64,000 nucleotides of DNA from Corynebacterium glucuronolyticum (GCA_022772305.1 JALFAQ010000058.1:34646-98645), one strand, 5' to 3'; counted from the first letter of the stretch, positions 29,833-38,673 are shown. Translations and numbers: made by a program. Notes: a model not told the origin generated them from the sequence alone.

Positions 29833-31650
29833 CTAGTCCTTGCGCGCCGCCCGGAGGAGCTCGGCCAGTCGGTCGATGTGTGCGTGGGTGTGTGCCGCCG
29901 AGATCGTGACCCGGATGATCGCCTCTCCACGTGGCACGGTGGGGTAGCGCATCGCCGGTGCCCACATGTGATGGTCGCGGAGGTAGTCAGCGACGTGAAC
30001 GGCTCGGCGCTCCTCGCCGATGGGAACCGGGATAATCGGTGTAGCAGGTCCTGTGGACGTGACCTCTAACGCCTCGCATGCGTAGGCGATGTTCGCCTGC
30101 AACGTAGCAACGACGTCCGAGGTCTGGATCAGGCGCAGCGCCGCGCGGCTGGCCGCTACCACGCCTGCTGACAGCGCGGTGGAGTAGACGTAGCTGCGCG
30201 CATGGTTGCACAGGTATGTGCCCAGTTCCCCGTCACAGCAGACGAATCCGCCTTCGGAACCAAACGCCTTCGATAGCGTTCCGATGAGAATGTCTGGACG
30301 CACACCGGTCAGTTCCGCCGTACCTTTCCCCGTGGCGCCGAGGGTGCCCAGGCCGTGTGCATCATCGACGATGAGGGACGCGCCCGTGTCGTGGAGGGAG
30401 GGAAGATCTGCGATATCGCCGGCCATGGAAAAAAGACCGTCGGTGACGATAAGTGGAAGTGACCCGGAAACCGTGTCCGGTGCCGTGCCGTGCGCGTAGA
30501 CGTGCATGCTGGCCCCTTTGCGCCGAGCGAGCGACATACCGTCGATAAGCGAAGCATGGTTTGCAGCATCGGAGAAAAACGTGGGGGAGAGCTCTCCCAA
30601 CGACTGCATGAGCCCGACGTTTGCCTGATAGCCCGTAGCAAAGAGGACGCAGTCCTCGTAGCCGAGCCAGCTCGCCAGCTCCTCTTCCAGAGCCCTGTGC
30701 TGGTCCGTTGTGCCCGTCGTGAGCCGTGACCCGCCGGAGCCTGCTCCGTAGTGCTGAAGGGCCGAAGCACTCGCGCTGATAACCTCGGGGTGCGTGGCAA
30801 GCCCCAGGTAATTGGAAGACGAGAACAGCACGTAGCGTTGCCCGTCTACGGTGCACTCTGTTTCCTGGCCAGTGGAGAAGACATGTTCCTGCCGAGTAAG
30901 GCCGCTGGCCTCCCATTTTTCGTTTCGGTTGGCCACCTCCTCGATGAGGGACCGGGGCTTCGCAGGTAGTGTGCGCACGAGTACGGGAGCGTGCTGGAGG
31001 TAGGAGATGATGTCCTCCACAGTCGTGTGACGGAGATCGACGAAGAAGGCACGCCCGCCGCTGGCGCCAGGAGCAATGCGGGGAATTCTGTGATAGACAC
31101 CGTCGCGGGCGATATAACCCGTGGTGTAGCTCGTGTCATCCGATACGCAGAGCTCTGCGACGATTCCTGGGCAGGACAGCGTTTTCGTCGCCAGCACGAG
31201 GGCTTCGTGGAAGTGATCCTTCGTCGTCTTTGCCTGCACCCCTCCCGCTGGGTCGTCCCAGTCCATGTGGGTGACGCGGACTCCGCGCTCGTGATCGGGT
31301 TCGACGCGCTGTCCCGTCGCAATATCGATGAGTGCTGCCCCGCGCATGGTGGCGGGAGACATGACGACATCCCAGCCACTGGCCGGTAGCCCCGCCAGAA
31401 GCTCCGGGATACACTCCGGTCCGTCGTGTTCTTCAACAGCGAGCGGATCTACCACGCAGGGAGGGGCGGTCACCTGCTCACACGTGAGCGTGAGGGTGTC
31501 CGGCTCGCCGAGTTCGTGGGTGGTACCGCGGGTGACGAGGCTGGAGGCAATGACCGGCAGCTCCGCCAACCGCGGAGTGAGACGCTCGGCGCCGGAGATG
31601 TGGGTGGACGAGCGGGAGGCGCGCATGCGCACGGAGTATAAGGAAGTCAC
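29833..31650 (-). CDS. bioWF: BioW-BioF fusion: pimeloyl-CoA ligase / 8-amino-7-oxononanoate synthase
   Basis: 605 residues joining two consecutive biotin steps. Residues 1-~235 are BioW (SVRMRAS near the start, HISGAER, then MRGAALIDI), which makes pimeloyl-CoA from free pimelate, CoA and ATP. Residues ~236-605 are BioF, a PLP enzyme that condenses pimeloyl-CoA with alanine: SSSNYLGLATHP, GSGGSRLTTG, VDDAHGLGTLG, and the PLP lysine at ~461 in TLSKAFGSEGG. Fusion would let pimeloyl-CoA pass directly between sites. GTG start at 31650, 6 nt after TATACT (31662-31657), so probably leaderless. A palindrome resembling the BioQ operator lies just upstream of that box. A second, separate BioW gene precedes it by 38 bp. 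Confidence 0.92.
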   Translation of the reverse strand: MTSLYSVRMRASRSSTHISGAERLTPRLAELPVIASSLVTRGTTHELGEPDTLTLTCEQVTAPPCVVDPLAVEEHDGPECIPELLAGLPASGWDVVMSPATMRGAALIDIATGQRVEPDHERGVRVTHMDWDDPAGGVQAKTTKDHFHEALVLATKTLSCPGIVAELCVSDDTSYTTGYIARDGVYHRIPRIAPGASGGRAFFVDLRHTTVEDIISYLQHAPVLVRTLPAKPRSLIEEVANRNEKWEASGLTRQEHVFSTGQETECTVDGQRYVLFSSSNYLGLATHPEVISASASALQHYGAGSGGSRLTTGTTDQHRALEEELASWLGYEDCVLFATGYQANVGLMQSLGELSPTFFSDAANHASLIDGMSLARRKGASMHVYAHGTAPDTVSGSLPLIVTDGLFSMAGDIADLPSLHDTGASLIVDDAHGLGTLGATGKGTAELTGVRPDILIGTLSKAFGSEGGFVCCDGELGTYLCNHARSYVYSTALSAGVVAASRAALRLIQTSDVVATLQANIAYACEALEVTSTGPATPIIPVPIGEERRAVHVADYLRDHHMWAPAMRYPTVPRGEAIIRVTISAAHTHAHIDRLAELLRAARKD

Positions 31651-31665
31651 CTTCCCAGTATAAAT

Positions 31666-31678
31666 AGAACTACGTTCA
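31666..31678 (-). promoter_or_regulatory. BioQ-like operator of the biotin gene
   Basis: On the minus strand TGAAC-GTA-GTTCT, a perfect GAAC-N3-GTTC palindrome. It resembles the BioQ site described for C. glutamicum (TGAAC-N3-GTTAC). It sits 4 nt upstream of the -10 box of the fusion gene, where a repressor would block transcription. Confidence 0.6.
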
Positions 31679-31688
31679 AGTGGTGTTG

Positions 31689-32369
31689 TTACATCTCATG
31701 TTCCGTACGAATAAGTACGGGGCGGTGCTCCAAGTAGGCGATGGCTTCCTGCGGGGTGGTGATGTGGGTGTCGAGATAGAACGCCCGACCGCCACCACGC
31801 TGTCCGAGCTCCTTCATCTTGGGGATGCGATGGAACACGCCGTCGCGGACGATGTAGCCACTGGTGAAGCCGGGGTCATCGCTGATGGCGAGCTCTGCCA
31901 CCATGCCGGGGCAATGGTGCACCTTGGTAGCCAGTGCAACCGACTCGCGGAAGTGGTCTTCCTCCTGCGTTATCGGGGTGAACTCCCAATCCATCATAGA
32001 CACGCGGATGCCACGATCCGGATCAGGTTCGAGCCGTTTACCTGTGTGGATATCGATGAGCGCTGCACCACGCATACGAATTTCGCTGGAGGCAATCTGG
32101 TGGCCGATTTCCGGGAGGCCATCGAGAAGCTCGCCGACCTCCTTGACGTTTTTCACGGGGAGCTGGTCGAGGATAAGGGGAGTGGTGCGGACCTGGTCCA
32201 CGGTGATGTGGATTTCGTCAGGCACACCGAAAGAGTGGTTGAGGGCCCTCGACGTCAGCGCGGAGGTGATTGTCGGGATGTAGACCTGCTTGGTGATGCG
32301 CTCCCCGCCGGAGACGTGAATGTCACCGCGGGCGGCGCGCATACGGACGGAAAAATACTCTTCATTCAC
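31689..32369 (-). CDS. bioW: Stand-alone 6-carboxyhexanoate-CoA ligase
   Basis: 226 residues from the GTG at 32369 (MNEEYFSVRMRAARG, HVSGGERIT, MRGAALIDIHTG, GFTSGYIVRDGVFHRIP). Full length for BioW, with the same motifs as the N-terminal half of the next gene, so it should also make pimeloyl-CoA. The two BioW copies are clearly diverged, not a recent duplication. The start follows TAAACT (32383-32378) by 8 nt, consistent with a leaderless message; a longer frame to 32471 lacks family support. Possible roles: different substrate or expression, or a partner in a heteromeric complex with the fusion. All inferred. Confidence 0.88.
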   Translation of the reverse strand: MNEEYFSVRMRAARGDIHVSGGERITKQVYIPTITSALTSRALNHSFGVPDEIHITVDQVRTTPLILDQLPVKNVKEVGELLDGLPEIGHQIASSEIRMRGAALIDIHTGKRLEPDPDRGIRVSMMDWEFTPITQEEDHFRESVALATKVHHCPGMVAELAISDDPGFTSGYIVRDGVFHRIPKMKELGQRGGGRAFYLDTHITTPQEAIAYLEHRPVLIRTEHEM

Positions 32370-32470
32370 ACTTTTCCAGTTTACGTATCGTTCCGTAGAC
32401 CTCGTTGAACAATGCAGGTGATGTGGCGGAACTAACACGCCATAAGGGGAGCACCTCGAAGGTGTGGGCA

Positions 32471-32500
32471 TGAAAAACCCCAGCCCGCGGGGACTGGGGT
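32471..32500 (-). terminator. Terminator of the AAE transporter gene
   Basis: GC-rich hairpin (ACCCCAG / CTGGGGT arms), followed on the minus strand by TTTTT. 32 bp after the stop at 32533. Confidence 0.75.
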
Positions 32501-32532
32501 AGGGGTTGCGTCACAGTGCTACGAGACGATGG

Positions 32533-34128
32533 TTAGATGATGACGACGGCCTGGACTGCCAGAATCTTGATAATCATCGCAATGGCGAATAGTGCTGAGT
32601 ACCCAGAGTTCGTGCGGGGATCGTCGACAAGCGACTGAGCGTGGGTAAGAAGCGCCGGCTGGCCGACGAAACCTGCCATAGCACCGGCCGTACGGGGTAT
32701 GGAGAGCCCCAGAGTGCGACCGGCACACGCAAGAGCGAGGAGCATAATCGCGAGGAGAACACCGGCGATAAGCCCCACCGTGATGCCCTCGGCGCTAAAG
32801 GCCGTTGCCGCGAACATCTGACCAGAGGAAAGACCGACCGTAGCCAGGAAGATGACGAGACCGAACTGGCGAATCGTGAGGTTTGCCGATGTCGGCATAC
32901 CCCACACGAACGGGCCCGTGCGCTCCAAGTAGCCGAGCCAGATGCCCACAACCATCGGGCCTGCCGCGCTGCCGAGCGCCACAGCAGCACCGCCGATGGG
33001 CAGCGTGATGAGGCCGAGCGCGACACCAAGGGCGATGCCCATGCCGGCCGTCATGTAGTCCACCTCGGTGTTTTCCTTCTCCGAGTTGCCGAGGTACTCC
33101 TTAATCGTGTCCATCGTGGACACCGGAGACACAACGAGGAGACGATCACCGAGCTGCACCTCAGCCTCCGCCTCAGCAAGCGTGACCTCGTCACCGCGAC
33201 GGATCCGGGTGATGATCGCGCCGAAGCGCAGCGGAATATAAAGGTCGGCGATGGAGCGACCGGCAAGGCGGCTGTCGGATACGAGGATCCACTGGAAATC
33301 CACCTCCGAGCGATCCTTGGTGAGATCCATCTCCGAGGTGTGTCCCAGTGCTTCGACGGCCTTCTTCACAGCGTCCGGGTAACCGACGATGACGATTGCT
33401 TCGCCGGGAAGGAGCTCCTGTGCCGGGTGGGCAACAGAGGTGTGGCCGTTGCGGCGAATGTACGACACGCGGACGGAACCACCGTAGGTGCCGGGAACAG
33501 AGGCGATGCCGGGGATCTCGGAAACGCGCATCGGCTTGTCGACGATCGCCGTGGTGTTCACCAGGCCTTCGGAAGCAGCGTGTGCGGGGTCGTTACGGGC
33601 AGGGAAGCGGAAACGGGCGAGGATCGTCAGGCCGATCATCGTCACAATGACACCGACGGGGTAGGCGATGGAGTATCCCACAGCGGGGCTCATCGCCCCG
33701 TCGAGCGCATCCTGTGCTGCGGCGAGAGCCGGGGTAGCGGTGAGCACACCGGCGTACATGCCGCCAATCATCCCTGCATCGACCCCGAAGAGCTTACCAG
33801 CGGCAACCGCCAGGGAAGCCATGATGATGAGGATGACAGTGGCACCGATGTAGAGCTTGTACTGGCGCTTGAACTCGCGAACGAACGAGGGGCCGGCCGC
33901 CAGGCCAATGGTGTACACGAAAAGTGCAAGTCCCACGGTCTGAACCAGACCCCATCCTTCGCCCAGGCGCGGATCAAGTGCACCAAAAGCAAGTCCGACA
34001 AAGAGCGCGCCGGCGGGGCCGAAGCGTAACGGCCCAAACGGGATGGAGCCGATAACCGTGCCGAGCGCGATAACAACAAACAACGTCAGAATCGGTGTAT
34101 TCGCGAGTATCTCAATCACGTTAAGCAT
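32533..34128 (-). CDS. AAE-family (AspT/YidE) transporter
   Basis: 531 residues: about five N-terminal spans, a central cytosolic part with two TrkA_C (RCK-C) domains (residues ~205-370, e.g. LPGEAIVIVGYPDAV and VQLGDRLLVVSP), and about five C-terminal spans with the internal repeat GPMVVGIWLGYLERTG. This is the layout of the aspartate:alanine exchanger family, of which C. glutamicum has members; TrkA_C domains usually bind a small ligand that gates transport. Substrate unknown (amino or dicarboxylic acids are likely). ATG at 34128; the ribosome-binding site is poor. The terminator at 32471-32500 ends the unit. Confidence 0.87.
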   Translation of the reverse strand: MLNVIEILANTPILTLFVVIALGTVIGSIPFGPLRFGPAGALFVGLAFGALDPRLGEGWGLVQTVGLALFVYTIGLAAGPSFVREFKRQYKLYIGATVILIIMASLAVAAGKLFGVDAGMIGGMYAGVLTATPALAAAQDALDGAMSPAVGYSIAYPVGVIVTMIGLTILARFRFPARNDPAHAASEGLVNTTAIVDKPMRVSEIPGIASVPGTYGGSVRVSYIRRNGHTSVAHPAQELLPGEAIVIVGYPDAVKKAVEALGHTSEMDLTKDRSEVDFQWILVSDSRLAGRSIADLYIPLRFGAIITRIRRGDEVTLAEAEAEVQLGDRLLVVSPVSTMDTIKEYLGNSEKENTEVDYMTAGMGIALGVALGLITLPIGGAAVALGSAAGPMVVGIWLGYLERTGPFVWGMPTSANLTIRQFGLVIFLATVGLSSGQMFAATAFSAEGITVGLIAGVLLAIMLLALACAGRTLGLSIPRTAGAMAGFVGQPALLTHAQSLVDDPRTNSGYSALFAIAMIIKILAVQAVVII

Positions 34129-34186
34129 ATTGTCAAAGATTCTCCGAATCCGGAAACAGGCACGTGAAGAACAGCGAGAATTCCTT

Positions 34187-34259
34187 AATGGTCACACCAT
34201 GCGAGGTGCCCCGCTGGCCGCTGAAAACAGCGGCTTTTCCGGCGTAAAAAATGACCATT
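34187..34259. other. Structured upstream region of the YkvI-like gene
   Basis: AATGGTCA (34187-34194) and TGACCATT (34252-34259) are perfect 8-nt inverted arms that enclose a terminator-like hairpin, GCCGCT-N6-AGCGGC with TTTT (34217-34238). Could be an attenuator-like leader or a small terminator for upstream reads. Confidence 0.35.
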
Positions 34260-34307
34260 TATAGGCAAACCGCTGCATACACCGTAAAAGCTTATTCGCT
34301 TTCTGTG

Positions 34308-34313
34308 TATACT
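34308..34313 (+). promoter_or_regulatory. -10 box of the YkvI-like gene
   Basis: TATACT, 34 nt before the GTG start, with a Shine-Dalgarno (GGAGG at 34338-34342) in between. Confidence 0.5.
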
Positions 34314-34347
34314 TGCCCCGTTACTGTATTCCACCTTGGAGGTATGT

Positions 34348-35721
34348 GTGTCTTTTAGACGAACACTGTCCATCGCTCTTGCCTTTATCGGTCTTTTGGT
34401 CGGTGCAGGCTTTGCTACAGGCCAGGAGGTGATCCAGTACTTCGTGGCAGCAGGCGGGGTCGGCGTTATTGGCACCGTCATCGCCGGCATCATCATCGCT
34501 GTGGCGGGCCTTGTCATTTTGCAGCTCGGGAGTTACTTCCAGGCTGACGAGCACAACAAGGTGTTCACGTCCGTCTCGCATGCTGTGGTAGCCCGATTTC
34601 TGGATATTGCGGTCATCATCACTTTGTTCGCCTTCGGTTTTGTCATGCTCGCCGGGGCCGGATCCACGTTGACACAGCAATTCGGCTGGCCAACATGGAT
34701 TGGGTCCACGGTCATGCTGGCGCTTGTTCTCATCTCTGGGTTCCTCGACGTGGAGAAGATCACAGACGTCATCGGTGCGCTCACCCCGCTGGTGATCATC
34801 ATGGTTATCGTTGCGTTCGTGTACTCCATGACACAGCTTCCCGTCGACACGGAGGTACTCAACCAGGCTGCGCAGACAGCGGATATGCCTGTAACCCCGT
34901 GGTGGATTTCTGCCATTAACTATGCGGGTCTTGCGCTCATTCTTGGCGTGTCCATGGTTCTCGTGATCGGCGGCAACTACCTCGATCCCCGCGAGGCTGG
35001 TATCGGTGGCCTGGCCGGCGGTGTCGTGTACATGTTGCTGCTCGTCATGGCTGCGACCTCTATCTACATCAATATCGATGACATTGTGGGCACGGATGTG
35101 CCGATGCTCGCCCTGTTTCAGAACCTGCAGGGTTGGACAGGCTACATCATTGTGTTCATCGTCTACGCGATGATCTACAACACGTGCATCGGTATGTTCT
35201 ACGCGCTGGGCCGTCGCCTGGCAGCGGGAAAGCAGTCCAAGTTCCGCTTCTACTTCACGATTACCTCGATCATTGGTTGGGCCGTGAGCTTCATCGGCTT
35301 CCAGGACCTCATGGGCGTGGTCTACCCGGCACTTGGCTACCTGGGTGTCGTACTCGTCGCCACGCTGGTCATCGCCTACCTGCGTGAGCGTCCGAAGATT
35401 TCCGTTGAGGCGCAGCGCCGCGTGCGTATCCGCCAGCTGTTCTACAAGCATGAGCACCCGGATAAGGGTGATCTCACGCGCAAGGAGCAGCGTGAGCTCA
35501 CCAAGCTCGTAGAGCAGTCCCCGGTGGACAATGAGGAACTGCAGGACACCGTGACTGAGGAGGTGGTCCAGGCTCTCGATAGCGACGACGATGTTGACTA
35601 CTCCGCCGACGAGGAGGGGCAGGAAGCGTCCTTCGACGATTTCGACACCGCTGTCACGTCGTCTACGTCGGCAGCAGCTGCGGATGGATCCTCTACCAGC
35701 TCCACCAAAGAAGAAAAGTAA
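34348..35721 (+). CDS. YkvI-like membrane transporter, copy 1
   Basis: 457 residues from GTG 34348 (GGAGG at 34338-34342, spacing 5). About ten transmembrane spans in the first ~350 residues, starting LAFIGLLVGAGFATGQE, a signature shared with the second copy at 40340. The last ~105 residues are cytosolic and hydrophilic and end in an Asp/Glu- then Ser/Thr-rich tail. YkvI-type proteins belong to the amino-acid/cation (APC-like) transporter world; substrate unknown. Single gene with its own terminator. The acidic tail may bind a partner, an inference only. Confidence 0.82.
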   Translation: MSFRRTLSIALAFIGLLVGAGFATGQEVIQYFVAAGGVGVIGTVIAGIIIAVAGLVILQLGSYFQADEHNKVFTSVSHAVVARFLDIAVIITLFAFGFVMLAGAGSTLTQQFGWPTWIGSTVMLALVLISGFLDVEKITDVIGALTPLVIIMVIVAFVYSMTQLPVDTEVLNQAAQTADMPVTPWWISAINYAGLALILGVSMVLVIGGNYLDPREAGIGGLAGGVVYMLLLVMAATSIYINIDDIVGTDVPMLALFQNLQGWTGYIIVFIVYAMIYNTCIGMFYALGRRLAAGKQSKFRFYFTITSIIGWAVSFIGFQDLMGVVYPALGYLGVVLVATLVIAYLRERPKISVEAQRRVRIRQLFYKHEHPDKGDLTRKEQRELTKLVEQSPVDNEELQDTVTEEVVQALDSDDDVDYSADEEGQEASFDDFDTAVTSSTSAAAADGSSTSSTKEEK

Positions 35722-35751
35722 ATAGAGAAGAGTAAAAAACAAAAAAGTACG

Positions 35752-35806
35752 AGCATCGTCCTGCGTGGACGTGCTCTTGAAGCCGCCTCTCGGGGCGGCT
35801 TTTTCG
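35752..35806 (+). terminator. Terminator after YkvI copy 1
   Basis: Two stacked hairpins: GAGCATCGTCC pairing with GGACGTGCTC, then AGCCGCC-N6-GGCGGCT (35781-35800) followed by TTTTT. Confidence 0.85.
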
Positions 35807-35918
35807 TGCCTATACGACAGAGAAAGCATCGACGAGAAATGACAGAGGAAACATCGACAAAACTCGTGGGTTGTGTCAAAGTAGATGAGGTAAGACCAAT
35901 CTATGCGTGAGGTGACGA

Positions 35919-36980
35919 GTGCAAACTGTGACGATCGCGACGGCCGGTGAACCATTTCCCGGTTCGGCCTTTTCCTCGCCGATCTACCGGATCCCTGCTC
36001 TGTGCGTGACAGGATCCGGTCGCATCCTTCTGGCGTACGACGTGCGAGAAGACTGGCGGGATTTGCCGGCAGATTTTGATATCGCGTTGCGCCACAGTGA
36101 TGACGGCGGAAAGACGTGGTCAGTTCCGCGCGCGCTGCGCCGACACGAACCGGGGCATGGATTCGGGGATGCCTCCCTCGTGTGTGCGTCGACACGTCAT
36201 GGCGGCGACATCCTTTGTTGGTATGTCGGTTCGACGGGGGAATCCTACTTCAGCGCCACGCCTGGAAAACCCGGGCTTGAGCTCTGGCTGTCCCGTTCGC
36301 GGGACGACGGGATGACGTGGGAGCACCACCAGATGGACGACCTGCGTCCGGAATCAGTAGGTGGCATGTTCGCCTCCTCTGGCAATGGGCTCGCACTGTC
36401 CGACGGCGGTCTCATCCAGACCTTTGTCGCCCGCGTGGGGGAGGACAACTTCGCGCTGGCTGCCCGCAGCGATGACGGGGGACAGACCTGGCGCGCAGGT
36501 GCACTCATCGGCCCGGACTGCGACGAAAACAAGGTGGTTGAGCTAGCAAACGGAGACATCCTCATGCACGCGCGGGCGACACCGGCGCGTCGACAAGCAC
36601 TGTCACGCGATGGCCTCACGTTTGCTTCCCCAACTCCCGTGCCGGCGCTGACAGATCCGGCGTGCAACGGTGGCCTGTGCAGGTGGAGCGACCTCCTCGT
36701 GGCGAGCATGTGTGACCACCCACGGGAACGTGGGCGCTTGAGCCTTCACTTTTCCACCGATGAGGGGGCAACGTGGGGGCCGGTAATTCCCCTCGATACC
36801 GGCGCCACGGCTTACTCCGTAGCAGTACCACTTGATGATGACACTCTCGCGCTGGCGTGGGAAGCCGACGATTACCGCACCATCCAGTTCGCTACCGTTA
36901 CTCGTGGCGAGGACATCGTCCCGAGGCGCGGTGCAGGCACGTGGGCTAAGCCTCCGGTGGTTAACCCCGCCGGAAAATGA
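35919..36980 (+). CDS. Exo-alpha-sialidase (GH33), no signal peptide
   Basis: 353 residues, six-bladed propeller type. YRIPAL (the FRIP-type box with the first Arg, ~23-28) and YDVRED follow near the start. Four Asp-boxes are readable (SDDGGKTW, SRDDGMTW, SDDGGQTW, STDEGATW). The probable nucleophile Tyr (AYSVAV), the catalytic Glu in DENKVVEL, and Arg residues in MHARATPARR and ERGRLSL are all present, so it should be active. It removes terminal sialic acid. No signal peptide or anchor is visible, so it is cytosolic and would act on imported sialosides or internal substrates. GTG start with GTGAGG 6 nt upstream. Its 3' end overlaps the convergent acetyltransferase gene by 20 bp. Confidence 0.9.
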   Translation: MQTVTIATAGEPFPGSAFSSPIYRIPALCVTGSGRILLAYDVREDWRDLPADFDIALRHSDDGGKTWSVPRALRRHEPGHGFGDASLVCASTRHGGDILCWYVGSTGESYFSATPGKPGLELWLSRSRDDGMTWEHHQMDDLRPESVGGMFASSGNGLALSDGGLIQTFVARVGEDNFALAARSDDGGQTWRAGALIGPDCDENKVVELANGDILMHARATPARRQALSRDGLTFASPTPVPALTDPACNGGLCRWSDLLVASMCDHPRERGRLSLHFSTDEGATWGPVIPLDTGATAYSVAVPLDDDTLALAWEADDYRTIQFATVTRGEDIVPRRGAGTWAKPPVVNPAGK

Positions 36981-37473
36981 ACTCGTGGTCGCGCTGATCG
37001 CCGACTTTGAAGCGGTATTCTCCTGCTTTGTGGAATCCGAACCGGGAATAAAACCGCTGTGCACCAAGGTTTTGTGACCAGACCCCGAGCCACTGGGTGG
37101 CATAGTGTTGATCCAACCAGTCCAAACCCAGCCTCATAAGCACGCCACCCAAGCCACTGCTTTGGTGTGTTCCCCGTATGTACAGGCGTTTGATTTCGCC
37201 GTCGCCCTCTGTGACATCGGGGTGGGGAAGACCACAGGGGCCGACGAGGACATAGCCTATGGGCACCCGGCCGTCGCGGGCGATCCACACCGCGTGTTTC
37301 CTACTTCGTAAAAGGGAAACGAGCGCCCCGGTCGAGTATGTCGTCGTCAGAAAGTAGTCGAGATCAGCTGGCGGGTAGAGGTGCCCGAAGGTCTCTGTGA
37401 ATGTGTCGATGGATAGGTGCTGTAGCTCATCAACATATTCAGGACCGGCTGGCGTTACTGTCACTGTTGGCAC
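36961..37473 (-). CDS. GNAT-family acetyltransferase
   Basis: 170 residues. Acetyl-CoA motif A reads IKRLYIRGTHQSSGLGGVLM (the Q/RxxGxG/A variant), and the C-terminal strand has AQRFYSRFGFHKAGEY. GTG start at 37473 with AGGGAGA ~7 nt upstream. Substrate unknown: small amines, protein N-termini and antibiotics are all acetylated by this fold. The 3' end overlaps the sialidase gene, so the two may affect each other by antisense transcription. Confidence 0.88.
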   Translation of the reverse strand: MPTVTVTPAGPEYVDELQHLSIDTFTETFGHLYPPADLDYFLTTTYSTGALVSLLRSRKHAVWIARDGRVPIGYVLVGPCGLPHPDVTEGDGEIKRLYIRGTHQSSGLGGVLMRLGLDWLDQHYATQWLGVWSQNLGAQRFYSRFGFHKAGEYRFKVGDQRDHEFIFRRG

Positions 37474-37776
37474 CGTATCTCCCTCGTCCTTTCTCTGCTA
37501 CCGCGGAACCCTGCGTGGGATGCAGCTTGTAGTCGTACCTGGGTCTACAACGACATCTAAACAGAATCCATCTACTTTGCTTGTCCAGCATAGTTACCTG
37601 TCTTACTATAGCGTTCGGACTGGACAAAAAATTTTTACCGACGTAGTGGACACGGTGACGCAGCCGCCATACGGATGGGAAAGCATCAAGTTGCGCTCGG
37701 TTGTGTCACGGTCGTGCGCGCTAGTCCGTATCGACGCTGCGCCACGGTTGCCCCAGAAGAACAGGAGGATAGTGCC
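37474..37776. other. Divergent promoter region, acetyltransferase / glycerophosphodiesterase
   Basis: 303 bp. It contains TTGTCCAG (37581-37588) and CTGGACAA (37620-37627), perfect 8-nt inverted arms 31 nt apart, followed by an A/T run. No credible gene on either strand. Confidence 0.45.
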
Positions 37777-38532
37777 ATGTCTCGCTGCACGCTTATCGCT
37801 CACCGGGGTGCAAAGACACTCGCACCTGAAAACACTTTTAGCGCATTTCAAGCCGCACTCGATCACGGCATCAACTGGATCGAGACGGACGTGGACATTC
37901 TGGGGGACGGTACCCCCATCGTCATGCATGACACGTCCTTGGATCGTACGACCGATCACCCAGGTCTGTTCTACGACCTGGAAGCTGCTGATCTCGCTTC
38001 CATCGACGCAGGTAGCTGGTTTTCTCCGGACTTTGCAGGAGAGCGGATTCCCACTCTGCGCGACCTCGTGCGCTTCATGAACGAGAAGGAGTTCAACGCC
38101 AACGTCGAGATTAAATCAAACGAACAGGGCAAGACGCAGACCTTGACTCTCATCGACAACGTCATCGCCGAACTGGAAAACCTCGATCCGGAACGCAAAG
38201 TGATCGTCTCCTCCTTTAACCACGTACTGCTATCAATATTCAAACAGCGCGCGCCAAAGCTTCCGGTTGGCTGTTTGTACGCGTCGGCGGCGCTTTACGA
38301 CGATTGGAAGTCGGTCTTGGAGCTTGTTGGGGCCGACTATATTCACCCGGAAGACGGGTACCTCACCCGCGAGCGAGTCGAGGCGTTCCACGCTGCAGGC
38401 TTTGGCATCAACGCCTGGACAGTGGACTCACCCGAGCGAGCGAACCAACTGGCTAACTGGGGCGTGGACGGAGTAATCTCCAACTGCCCACAGCTACTCA
38501 AAGGTATTTCGGGTGCGGTAAGCGAAAAATAG
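37777..38532 (+). CDS. Glycerophosphodiester phosphodiesterase
   Basis: 251 residues, GDPD TIM-barrel family. It splits glycerophosphodiesters into glycerol 3-phosphate and an alcohol. IAHRGAKTLAPENT carries the catalytic His and Glu, WIETDVDILGDGTPIVMHD carries the metal-binding Glu-x-Asp and the second catalytic His, and NVEIKSNE is a third ligand motif. Start ATG 37777 with a near-perfect AGGAGG 8 nt upstream. No signal peptide, so cytosolic. Stand-alone between the acetyltransferase and gatB. Confidence 0.92.
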   Translation: MSRCTLIAHRGAKTLAPENTFSAFQAALDHGINWIETDVDILGDGTPIVMHDTSLDRTTDHPGLFYDLEAADLASIDAGSWFSPDFAGERIPTLRDLVRFMNEKEFNANVEIKSNEQGKTQTLTLIDNVIAELENLDPERKVIVSSFNHVLLSIFKQRAPKLPVGCLYASAALYDDWKSVLELVGADYIHPEDGYLTRERVEAFHAAGFGINAWTVDSPERANQLANWGVDGVISNCPQLLKGISGAVSEK

Positions 38533-38659
38533 GTAGTCTCGTTACGACGCTCCGTGACTCAGTGCGCGTCTGGTCGAACGACCAGCGTGTGCAACCTCGG
38601 AGGAGACCCCTGTAGTGGCCGAACGGGTAGGCGAGGGCACCAACAAGTTGCCGACGCTA

Positions 38660-38673
38660 TAAACTAGAGCCTT
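38660..38673 (+). promoter_or_regulatory. -10 box for leaderless gatB mRNA
   Basis: TAAACT (38660-38665), then 8 nt to ATG 38674. Confidence 0.5.

Noticed and set aside
28499..29965. Minus-strand frame of 488 codons over pfkA
   Set aside because: Covers pfkA and its terminator; no independent support.
32641..34029. Plus-strand frame of 462 codons inside the AAE transporter
   Set aside because: Antisense to a clear membrane protein; highly charged, no family.
34321..36195. Long minus-strand frame of 624 codons over the YkvI gene and sialidase
   Set aside because: Antisense to two well-supported genes. It encodes a His/Asp/Arg-rich chain with no known fold, as expected from the codon bias of the real genes.
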